Assembly (NCBI GenBank): GCA_036556965.1 | Contig: DATBIO010000092.1 | Span: forward strand, 1 to 14,708 | Source: DATBIO01 sp036556965 | GTDB taxonomy: Bacteria > Acidobacteriota > Vicinamibacteria > Fen-336 | Direction of reading: 5' to 3' | DNA length: 14,708 nucleotides | Part shown: one piece after another, positions 7,393 through 14,708 of the stretch | Layout: each line of letters opens with the position of its first letter | Position numbering within the stretch: position 1 is the first letter of the stretch | Made by a program: the position numbers and the translations under genes | Notes under the pieces: generated by a model | What the model saw: only the letters and a program-made list of their open reading frames with translations | Databases searched by the model: none | Told to the model about the DNA's origin: nothing

Positions 7393-8274
7393 GTGTTCCA
7401 TCCCAGCGACCACGACGCGCCGCTGAGCGAGGAGGAGTTCCGCCTCCTGCGCGACTTCGTGCACGAGCGGTACGGCCTCTACTTCGAGGACGGGCAGCGC
7501 GCCTCGCTGCGGGCCCGGCTGGCCGGTCGCCTGGCCAGCCTCGCCCTGGGCAGCTACGAGGACTACCACCGCTACCTGCGCTTCTCGCCGAACCGCGCCG
7601 ACGAGCTCCGGCGCATGGTCAGCCACCTCACCAACAACGAGACCTACTTCTTCCGCGAGCAGCCGCAGCTCCACGTCTTCGCCGAGCACGTCCTGCGCGC
7701 GCTCAAGGAGCGCAAGGCGGAGGGGCACCGCCGGCTGCGCGTCCTCTCCGCCGGCTGCTCGAGCGGGGAGGAGCCCTACACCCTGGCCATGATCCTCTAC
7801 GACAGCGGGCAGTTCTTCTGGAACTGGGACGCGCGCGTCATCGGCATGGACGTGGACGAGGCCGTGCTGGACAAGGCCCGGCGCGGGGTCTTCCACCCCA
7901 ACTCGTTCCGCGGCGTCTCCCCCGCCCTCATCGACCGCCACTTCCTGCGCCAGGGCGGGGTGGCGCGGGTGAAGGACGCCCTGAGCCGCCTGGTGGACCT
8001 GCGGCATGGCAACATCGTGGATCCGTCCGTCTTCGCCGCGCTGGAGCCTGTCGACGTCATCTTCTGCCGCAACGTGCTGATCTATTTCTCCGATGCCATG
8101 ACCCGCCGCGCCGTCAACCACTTCTACGACGCCCTCGTCCCCGGCGGCTACCTCTTCCTCGGCCATGCGGAGTCGCTCTCCCGGGTGACCGACCGCTTCG
8201 CGCCCATCCGTTTCCAGGGGGCGATGGTCTACCAGAAGCCGGAGAGCCCCGGGGCGGCGGAGGAGAGCGCGTGA
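7393..8274 (+). CDS. cheR: Chemotaxis receptor methyltransferase CheR
   Basis: The product (293 aa) transfers methyl groups from S-adenosylmethionine to glutamates of chemoreceptors, raising CheA activity during adaptation. The all-helical N-terminal domain (about 10-75) leads into NNETYFFRE (81-89), the usual substrate-side signature. The SAM-binding motif LRVLSAGCSSGEEPYTLA is at about 115-132, the acidic GMDVDE at 151-156, and DVIFCRNVLIYF with the later GGYLFLGHAESL are typical of the family. There are no TPR or other additions. The start is a GTG 4 bases after the HEAT gene stop; the protein aligns with CheR from there. The 3' end overlaps cheB by four bases (GTGA), so the two are probably made in step. 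The length is normal for CheR. Confidence 0.96.
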   Translation: MFHPSDHDAPLSEEEFRLLRDFVHERYGLYFEDGQRASLRARLAGRLASLALGSYEDYHRYLRFSPNRADELRRMVSHLTNNETYFFREQPQLHVFAEHVLRALKERKAEGHRRLRVLSAGCSSGEEPYTLAMILYDSGQFFWNWDARVIGMDVDEAVLDKARRGVFHPNSFRGVSPALIDRHFLRQGGVARVKDALSRLVDLRHGNIVDPSVFAALEPVDVIFCRNVLIYFSDAMTRRAVNHFYDALVPGGYLFLGHAESLSRVTDRFAPIRFQGAMVYQKPESPGAAEESA

Positions 8275-9305
8275 TCCGCGTGCTGATCGTGGACGACTCG
8301 CCCTTCGTGCGCCAGGCCCTCGCGCGCATGCTGGAGTCCGCGCCGGGCATCGAGGTGGTGGGCACGGCGGTGGACGGCCAGGACGGCGTGCAGAAGGTGG
8401 CGGCGCTGCGCCCGGACGTGGTCACCCTGGACGTCCGCATGCCGCGCATGGACGGGCTGGAGGCCCTGCAGCGGATCATGGAGGCGCACCCCACGCGCGT
8501 GCTCCTGCTCTCGTCGCTGACGCAGGAGGGGGGCGACGTGACCTTGCGCGGCCTCGAGCTGGGGGCCATGGACTTCGTGGACAAGTCCGCGGCGCAGGGG
8601 CACATGAACCTGTCCAGCCTGACCGAGGAGCTGGTCGGCAAGATCCGCGCTCTGGCCGCCGAGCCGCGCCTGCGCCCGCCCGCGCCCCCCGCCGCGGGGC
8701 GGGTCCGGCGCACGCGCGCGCAGCCCCGGGGTCCGCGCGCCGAGGTGGTGGTGATCGGCGCCTCCACCGGCGGTCCGCCGGCGCTGCAGGCCATCATCCC
8801 GCGCCTGCCCGGCGACCTGGCCGCCCCCGTCCTCGTGGTCCAGCACATGCCGGTCGGCTTCACCCGCTCGCTGGCGGAGAGGCTGGCCGTGCGCAGCGCC
8901 CTCGCCGTGCGCGAGGCCGAGGAGGGCGAGGCCCTGGCCGGAGGGGTGGTCCTCATCGCTCCCGCGGGTCAGCACATGAAGCTGCGCAAGCGCCCGCAGG
9001 GGGCGCGGGTGTGGCTCGACGACGAGCCGCGCCAGGCCCTGCACCGCCCCTCGGTGGACGTCCTCATGGCCTCCGCGGCCCGGCACTACGGACCGCGCGC
9101 CCTGGGCATCGTGCTCACCGGAATGGGCACGGACGGGGTGGAGGGTCTCCAGGCCATCCGCGCCGCCGGCGGCCGAACCCTGGCCGAGAGCGAGGAGAGC
9201 TGCGTGATCTACGGCATGCCCAAGGCGGCCGCGGAAGCGGGGGTGGTGGACCGGATGGTGCCCCTGGGCCAGATGGCGCAGGAGATCCTGGACGCCGTGG
9301 AATGA
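8271..9305 (+). CDS. cheB: Chemotaxis methylesterase/response regulator CheB
   Basis: The product (344 aa) removes methyl groups from (and deamidates) chemoreceptors when its receiver domain is phosphorylated by CheA. The N-terminal receiver has the acidic pair D8/D9, phospho-acceptor D54 (VTLDVRMPRMDG) and K105. A basic/Pro linker (about 131-157) leads to the methylesterase domain with the catalytic triad S165 (GASTGG), H192 (QHMP) and D288 (GMGTDG). All key residues are present and the length is normal. The GTG start overlaps the cheR stop and is preceded by GGAGGAG, a good ribosome binding site. It is the last gene before a hairpin and new promoter-like sequence, so it probably ends the chemosensory operon. 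There is some chance of run-through to the downstream genes. Confidence 0.97.
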   Translation: MIRVLIVDDSPFVRQALARMLESAPGIEVVGTAVDGQDGVQKVAALRPDVVTLDVRMPRMDGLEALQRIMEAHPTRVLLLSSLTQEGGDVTLRGLELGAMDFVDKSAAQGHMNLSSLTEELVGKIRALAAEPRLRPPAPPAAGRVRRTRAQPRGPRAEVVVIGASTGGPPALQAIIPRLPGDLAAPVLVVQHMPVGFTRSLAERLAVRSALAVREAEEGEALAGGVVLIAPAGQHMKLRKRPQGARVWLDDEPRQALHRPSVDVLMASAARHYGPRALGIVLTGMGTDGVEGLQAIRAAGGRTLAESEESCVIYGMPKAAAEAGVVDRMVPLGQMAQEILDAVE

Positions 9306-9336
9306 CGCCGCCCGCGATAGGGGATCCCCGGCGGCG
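9306..9336 (+). terminator. Hairpin directly after cheB, possible transcription end
   Basis: CGCCGCC (9306-9312) pairs perfectly with GGCGGCG (9330-9336), starting at the base after the cheB stop. The loop contains the palindrome ggggatcccc (9320-9329), so two folds compete. No T tract follows; a Rho-independent terminator of the E. coli type is therefore not proven. Confidence 0.4.
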
Positions 9337-9340
9337 GGGC

Positions 9341-9346
9341 TAGAAT
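9341..9346 (+). promoter_or_regulatory. Candidate -10 box upstream of the DUF4388 gene
   Basis: TAGAAT matches the TATAAT consensus in five of six positions and is conspicuous in this GC-rich sequence. It would start RNA at about 9353, some 20 bases before the ATG. No good -35 match is seen 16-18 bases upstream (TAGGGG). Confidence 0.4.
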
Positions 9347-9374
9347 CCGCCCTGCCTCTCTCTCCATTCCCAGG

Positions 9375-11144
9375 ATGGCGGATGCCGATTCCGCAGGTGG
9401 CCGCTTGAGCCTGACCGGCAATCTCGAGGATCTCCCTCTCCTCGACATCCTGCAGATCGTCTCCTTCAGCAAGAAGACGGGCTGGCTCTCCATCCGCACG
9501 CAAGCCGGCGAGGGCGCCATCGTCTTCGACGACGGATTCGTGGTGGCCGCCTTCACCTGGGAGGCACCGCCCCTCGACCCGCGCGCCGCCGCCCTCCCCG
9601 TCGAGCGGCGCCAGGAGCTGGTGCGCGGGCGGATCGAGATGGCGCTCGAGCGGCTGGTGCGCCTGCGCGAAGGGGAGTTCAGCTTCAGCCTGACCGAGTC
9701 GCGTCCGACGCTGGTGGCCGGCCGCGACGTGGCCGCGGAGGCCCTGGCCGGGGGCATCAACCCCCAGGAGCTGCTGCTCGACCTCGCGCGTGGCATGGAC
9801 GAGGACCGCCGCGACTCCGCCGCGGCCGTGGAGATGTCGTTCACGGAGCCCCCGGACGTGCCGGCCCCGGCCGCCGACGGCCAGGCCGAGTTCGACGAGG
9901 AGTTCGCCGGGGGCGAGCCCATCGCCGTCACCACCCCCCCGGCCGTCGCCGCGGCGACCGAGCCCGAGCCCGCCTCCACTTCCGAGCCCGTCGCCACCTC
10001 CCCCGAAGCCGCCGCCCCCCCCGCGCCCGCGGCCACGCCCGCCCCCGCTCCGGCGGCGGCCCCGCCGGCGGCGCCGGGGCCAGCGGCCTCGGAGAACCCG
10101 GCCATCCTCCTCGTGGACGACGAGGCCGAGGTGCGCGGCGTCCTCGCCCAGCACCTCACGGAAGGCGGGCACCAGGTGCTGGAGGCGGAGGACCCGGAGT
10201 CGGCGGTGAGGAAGGGCCACCGGCTGGGCAAGGCCGGGATCCGCTTCGTGGTGCTGTGCGACCTCGGCATGCCGGCGTCCGGCGGTTCGTCCTTCCAGGG
10301 CGGGTTCGAGGTGGTGAAGAGGCTGGGGAAGATGCACCTGAGCCCCCCCGTCATCCTCATGAGCGAGCGCTTCACGCCGGCGCTGCAGGCGCGCGCCCGC
10401 CAGATGGGCATCGCCCGCGTGGTCTTCAAGCCCGGCCTCAGCAAGCTCGATCCCCAGCAGTTCCGGGCCGACCTGCGCGCCTTCGCGGGCAAGCTGGCGG
10501 GGGAGCTGATCCCGGCCGTGGTGGCGGCGGCGGCGGCCCCCCCGCGCGAGAAGCCCACCGTGCGTGCGGCGAGCGCGGAGCCTCCCCCGCGCCCGTCGGC
10601 GCCCGACGACGTGGCCCGCGAGCTGGCCGTCCTGCGCGAGCGGCTGGCCGCGCTGCGCGAGCCGGGCGACGCGTCGCGCATCGCGGCCATGGTCCTCCAG
10701 GTGTCGCGCGAGTTCTTCGAGCGCGGCGTCCTCTTCGTGGTCAAGAACGAGGAGGCGCGGGGGGTGGCCGCCTTCGGCCGCGGCCCCGGGGAGGAGAACC
10801 TGCACCTGCTGGCGCGCGAGATCGTCTTCCCGCTCAGCGAGCCCTCCACCCTGCGCCAGGTGGTGGAGACCGGACGCTCCTTCCTGGGGCCGCTCCCGGA
10901 CGGCCGGTGGGCGCAATCGCTCCTGGGGCGCATCGGCCGCTACAAGTCGAACGGCGCGGCCCTGCTCCCGCTGGTGACGAACCGCGAGACGGTGGCCGTG
11001 CTCTACGGGGACAACCCGGAGTCGGGCCGCGGCGCCGAGCGCCTGGAGTCGCTGGAGGTGTTCGTGACCCAGGCCGGGATCGCCCTCGAGAACGCCTTCT
11101 TGCAGCGCAAGGTGAAGGCCCTACAGAGCCGCGAAGTGCGGTAG
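9375..11144 (+). CDS. DUF4388 (PatA-like) - receiver - GAF signalling protein
   Basis: The product (589 aa) is a multidomain cytoplasmic regulator. Residues 11-110 (SLTGNLEDLPLLDILQIVSF, KTGWLSI, GAIVFDDGFVVAA) form a DUF4388/PatA-N domain, found in two-component proteins of cyanobacteria, Myxococcota and related groups. An Ala/Pro/Glu linker (about 155-240) follows. A receiver domain at 242-375 has D248/D249, probable acceptor D296 (VVLCDLGMP) and K352 (VVFKPG). A second low-complexity linker (380-412), a short coiled segment and a GAF-like domain (about 425-575) end the protein. There is no DNA-binding or enzyme domain, so it probably acts through protein contacts. Lying 69 bases after cheB, it is a candidate phosphorylation target of CheA; this is inference. 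The acceptor region contains an inserted Gly/Ser stretch (ASGGSSFQGG) not usual in receivers. Confidence 0.88.
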   Translation: MADADSAGGRLSLTGNLEDLPLLDILQIVSFSKKTGWLSIRTQAGEGAIVFDDGFVVAAFTWEAPPLDPRAAALPVERRQELVRGRIEMALERLVRLREGEFSFSLTESRPTLVAGRDVAAEALAGGINPQELLLDLARGMDEDRRDSAAAVEMSFTEPPDVPAPAADGQAEFDEEFAGGEPIAVTTPPAVAAATEPEPASTSEPVATSPEAAAPPAPAATPAPAPAAAPPAAPGPAASENPAILLVDDEAEVRGVLAQHLTEGGHQVLEAEDPESAVRKGHRLGKAGIRFVVLCDLGMPASGGSSFQGGFEVVKRLGKMHLSPPVILMSERFTPALQARARQMGIARVVFKPGLSKLDPQQFRADLRAFAGKLAGELIPAVVAAAAAPPREKPTVRAASAEPPPRPSAPDDVARELAVLRERLAALREPGDASRIAAMVLQVSREFFERGVLFVVKNEEARGVAAFGRGPGEENLHLLAREIVFPLSEPSTLRQVVETGRSFLGPLPDGRWAQSLLGRIGRYKSNGAALLPLVTNRETVAVLYGDNPESGRGAERLESLEVFVTQAGIALENAFLQRKVKALQSREVR

Positions 11145-11156
11145 ATTAACGGCGCC

Positions 11157-11969
11157 ATGTCGAGCCCCGACGACCCCGGCCGCAAGGGCCAGGAGTTCTT
11201 CCAGATGTTCTCCAAGGCCAAGGACTTCACGGAGGAGCTCCTCAAGGAGAACGAGCGCCTGCGCTTCAAGGTGGCCTCCCTGGAAGCGGGCGGTCCGGGC
11301 GCCCCCGACGACCACGTGCGCGAGCTCACGGGCAAGGTCCGCGACCTCGAGGAGCGCCTGCGCGACCTCGAGGCGCGCTATCGGAAGGTGGAGGAGGAGA
11401 ACAAGGAGTTCGCCGACCGGTACATCGAGATCGAGGAGCAGAACAACAACCTCGCCAACCTGTACGTGGCTTCCTACCAGCTCCATTCCACGCTCGACTA
11501 CAAGGAGGTCATCCGCATCGTCCAGGAGATCGTCATCAACCTGATCGGGGCGGAGGCCTTCCACATCCTGATGGTCAGCGAGAAGACGGGGCTCCTCGAG
11601 GTGGAGGCCTCCGAGGGACAGCAGCCCCCGGTGCCCTCGGTGGCGGTGGGGGAGGGGCTCATCGGCAACGCGGCCAAGACGGGGGAGAACTACTTCGCCT
11701 CCACGGTGGCCCACACGGACCCCACGCCCTTCGACCAGCCGATCGCCGTGATCCCCCTCAAGATCAAGGACAGCGTCATCGGCGTGATCGCCCTCAACAA
11801 GCTGCTCGTCCAGAAGACGGCCTTCACCACCATGGACTACGAGCTCTTCACCCTGCTCGCCGGGCACGCCGCCACCGCCATCTTCTCGGCCAAGCTGTAC
11901 TCGACCTCCGAGCGCAAGCTCACCACGCTCCAGGGCTTCCTGGACATGCTCAAGGCCCAGCACCGGTAG
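11157..11969 (+). CDS. Coiled-coil - GAF domain protein
   Basis: The product (270 aa) starts with a charged coiled coil (about residues 15-100, rich in Glu, Lys, Arg and Leu, with a Gly/Pro break at 44-51) followed by a GAF domain (about 108-258; STLDYKEVIRIVQEIV at its start, VGEGLIGNAAKTGENYF, then FTLLAGHAATAIFSAKLY at its end). GAF domains bind small ligands or act as dimerisation modules. No output domain (kinase, GGDEF, HTH) is present, so it is probably a sensor or connector. It starts 12 bases after the DUF4388 gene, whose product also ends in a GAF domain, so the two may pair. There is no ribosome binding site; TAGATT (11142-11147) overlapping the previous stop could be a weak -10 box for a leaderless message, which is speculative. 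Confidence 0.85.
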   Translation: MSSPDDPGRKGQEFFQMFSKAKDFTEELLKENERLRFKVASLEAGGPGAPDDHVRELTGKVRDLEERLRDLEARYRKVEEENKEFADRYIEIEEQNNNLANLYVASYQLHSTLDYKEVIRIVQEIVINLIGAEAFHILMVSEKTGLLEVEASEGQQPPVPSVAVGEGLIGNAAKTGENYFASTVAHTDPTPFDQPIAVIPLKIKDSVIGVIALNKLLVQKTAFTTMDYELFTLLAGHAATAIFSAKLYSTSERKLTTLQGFLDMLKAQHR

Positions 11970-11988
11970 GCCGCCGCCTCCGGCGGCC
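11969..11988 (+). terminator. Strong hairpin at the end of the GAF gene
   Basis: GGCCGCCG (11969-11976), loop CCTC, CGGCGGCC (11981-11988): a perfect 8-bp stem with a 4-base loop starting on the last base of the stop codon. There is no U run after it, so termination strength is uncertain, but position and quality favour a transcript end. Confidence 0.5.
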
Positions 11989-12012
11989 CGCCCGCTCCGG
12001 CCACGTCCCCCT

Positions 12013-12029
12013 CGGCGGCAGCGCCGCCG
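12013..12029 (+). terminator. Second hairpin in the same gap
   Basis: CGGCGGC (12013-12019), loop AGC, GCCGCCG (12023-12029): a perfect 7-bp stem, 24 bases after the first hairpin. It could be a second terminator element or a protein-binding inverted repeat just upstream of the next -10 box. Confidence 0.4.
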
Positions 12030-12042
12030 CTCCGCATGGGGG

Positions 12043-12048
12043 GATAAT
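12043..12048 (+). promoter_or_regulatory. Candidate -10 box of the MoxR/VWA operon
   Basis: GATAAT matches TATAAT in five of six positions in a gap of 98 bases. RNA would start near 12055, just before the GAGGAGG ribosome binding site (12058-12064). This excludes the in-frame ATG at 12047 as the start. No -35 match is evident. Confidence 0.45.
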
Positions 12049-12067
12049 GCGAGGACCGAGGAGGCGC

Positions 12068-13531
<1,464 letters not shown>

Positions 13532-13545
13532 CCGAGGCCGAGGGC

Positions 13546-14708
13546 ATGTCGAGCGTCCGCTACCACCAGTACATCGGCGACCTCTGGAACGACCTCAGCC
13601 TGGAGGAGCTGGTCAGCGAGCTGTCCGATTTCCTGCTCCAGAGCGGGTTCGAGTACGAGCAGGGGGACTGGACGGACGACGACCTGCAGGCGCTCTACGA
13701 CGCCATCCTGGACGCGGTGGCGCGCAAGGGCCTGCTGGGCGAGGAGGACCTGAAGCGGCTCCTCTCCGACCAGGACGCGCTCCAGCGGTTCCTGCAGAAG
13801 ACGGTCGAGCGCCTGGTGCGCGAGGGATTCCTGCAGCTCACGGAGGGGCGGCCGTTCCACGATCCCACCGGGGCCGGGGGGGTGGGCCCGCCCGGGCCCC
13901 CCGTGCGCTTCGAGCTGACGCGCAAGGGCGCCGACTTCCTCGGCTACCGCAGCCTGCGCGACCTCCTGGGAACGCTGGGGAAGTCGTCCCTGGGCGCCCA
14001 CGACACGCGGGACCTCGCCACGGGCGTGGAGGCCTCGGGCCCCTCCCGTCCCTACCAGTTCGGCGACACGCTGAACCTCGACGTGAGCGGCACCCTGCTC
14101 GCCGCCATCGCCCGCGGGGGCCTGAAGGTGCCGCTGGACGTGGAGTACGAGGACCTGCTGGTGCGCCAGGCGGAGTACCAGTCCTCCTGCGCCACCGTCC
14201 TCATGCTCGACTGCTCGCACAGCATGATCCTCTACGGGGAGGACCGCTTCACGCCCGCCAAGAAGGTGGCCCTGGCCCTCAGCCACCTGGTGCGCACGCA
14301 GTACCCGGGGGACAGCCTGCACCTCGTCGTCTTCCACGACTCCGCGGAGGAGGTGCCCCTGGGCCAGCTGGGCCAGGTGCGCGTCGGGCCCTACTACACC
14401 AACACGCGCGAGGGCCTGCGCCTGGCCCAGCGCATCCTCGCCCGGCAGCGCAAGGACATGAAGCAGATCGTGATGGTCACCGACGGCAAGCCCTCCGCGC
14501 TGACGGAGAACGACGGGCGGATCTACCGCAATCCCTTCGGCCTGGACGCCCGCGTGGTGGCCCTCACCCTGAAGGAGGTGGCCAACTGCCGGCGCCAGGG
14601 CATCATGGTCAACACCTTCATGCTGGCGCGGGACTGGGACCTGGTGGCCTTCGTCAAGAAGGTCACCGAGATGTGCCGCGGCAAGGCCTACTTCACCAAC
14701 CCGCGCTC
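13546..14708 (+). CDS. von Willebrand factor A domain protein, partner of the MoxR ATPase (3' end outside window)
   Basis: The frame runs from the ATG at 13546 to the window edge (387 whole codons, no stop). The first 100 residues are helical and acidic (VRYHQYIGDLWNDLSLEELV...), then comes a Gly/Pro break (109-120) and a conserved-looking middle part. The VWA domain begins near 213: D222-x-S224-x-S226 (MLDCSHSM), Thr285 or Thr287 (YYTNTREGL) and D313 (MVTDGKP) make a complete MIDAS, which binds Mg2+ or similar ions and mediates protein contacts. There is no signal peptide or membrane segment, so it is cytoplasmic. It follows the ATPase gene by 14 bases with GAGG-type bases before the ATG. 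In known pairs (RavA-ViaA, BchI-BchD) the VWA protein is the adaptor that stimulates the ATPase; the same is inferred here. Confidence 0.9.
   Translation, partial: MSSVRYHQYIGDLWNDLSLEELVSELSDFLLQSGFEYEQGDWTDDDLQALYDAILDAVARKGLLGEEDLKRLLSDQDALQRFLQKTVERLVREGFLQLTEGRPFHDPTGAGGVGPPGPPVRFELTRKGADFLGYRSLRDLLGTLGKSSLGAHDTRDLATGVEASGPSRPYQFGDTLNLDVSGTLLAAIARGGLKVPLDVEYEDLLVRQAEYQSSCATVLMLDCSHSMILYGEDRFTPAKKVALALSHLVRTQYPGDSLHLVVFHDSAEEVPLGQLGQVRVGPYYTNTREGLRLAQRILARQRKDMKQIVMVTDGKPSALTENDGRIYRNPFGLDARVVALTLKEVANCRRQGIMVNTFMLARDWDLVAFVKKVTEMCRGKAYFTNPR

Noticed and set aside
8229..10916. 895-codon open frame on the - strand
   Set aside because: It is antisense to cheB and the DUF4388 gene, both with intact motifs on the + strand. 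It is composition-driven.
10256..11149. Overlapping + strand frame inside the DUF4388 gene
   Set aside because: It gives an Arg/Gly/Pro/Ala-rich product without domains, while the other frame carries receiver and GAF motifs.
12047..12049. Upstream ATG as the start of the MoxR-type gene
   Set aside because: It overlaps the candidate -10 box and has no ribosome binding site, whereas the ATG at 12068 has GAGGAGG before it.

Overview
The window is very GC-rich, with almost every base in genes, all on the + strand. Third codon positions are G or C almost throughout. The gene content suggests a chromosomal segment of a motile or surface-behaving Gram-negative bacterium of the Myxococcota/Desulfobacterota, Acidobacteriota or a similar GC-rich phylum. 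That is inferred from the DUF4388 (PatA-like) protein, the HEAT-repeat protein inside a che operon and the MoxR/VWA pair; no rRNA or other taxonomic marker is present. I see no tRNA, rRNA, CRISPR array, insertion sequence or phage gene.

Region 1 (1-9305) is a chemosensory operon: the 3' end of cheA, cheW with a long N-terminal extension, a periplasmic ABC-type substrate-binding protein without transporter partners, a transmembrane chemoreceptor with a very long signalling hairpin, a 25-repeat HEAT protein, cheR and cheB. The genes are tightly packed (3 bp, 13 bp, 7 bp, 124 bp and 4 bp gaps, then a 4 bp GTGA overlap). Expected flow: the binding protein and/or the receptor's periplasmic domain sense a ligand; the receptor, CheW and CheA form the signalling array; CheR and CheB methylate and demethylate the receptor. 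No CheY, CheX, CheC or CheD is visible here, so the output regulator lies elsewhere or is the REC protein of region 2.

Region 2 (9306-11988) starts after a hairpin and a candidate -10 box. It holds a DUF4388-receiver-GAF protein and a coiled-coil-GAF protein 12 bp apart. These look like a signalling pair that could read out CheA phosphorylation.

Region 3 (12000-14708) starts after two strong hairpins and another candidate -10 box. It encodes a MoxR/magnesium-chelatase-type AAA+ ATPase with an unusual Walker B motif and a Cys/His cluster, followed 14 bp later by a von Willebrand factor A protein with a complete metal-binding (MIDAS) motif, cut by the window end. The pair probably forms an ATPase/adaptor remodelling complex of unknown client.

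Most notable: the chemoreceptor's two arms are each built of five 28-residue units placed symmetrically about the hairpin tip; a large HEAT scaffold sits inside the che operon; and an orphan binding protein sits just upstream of the receptor.
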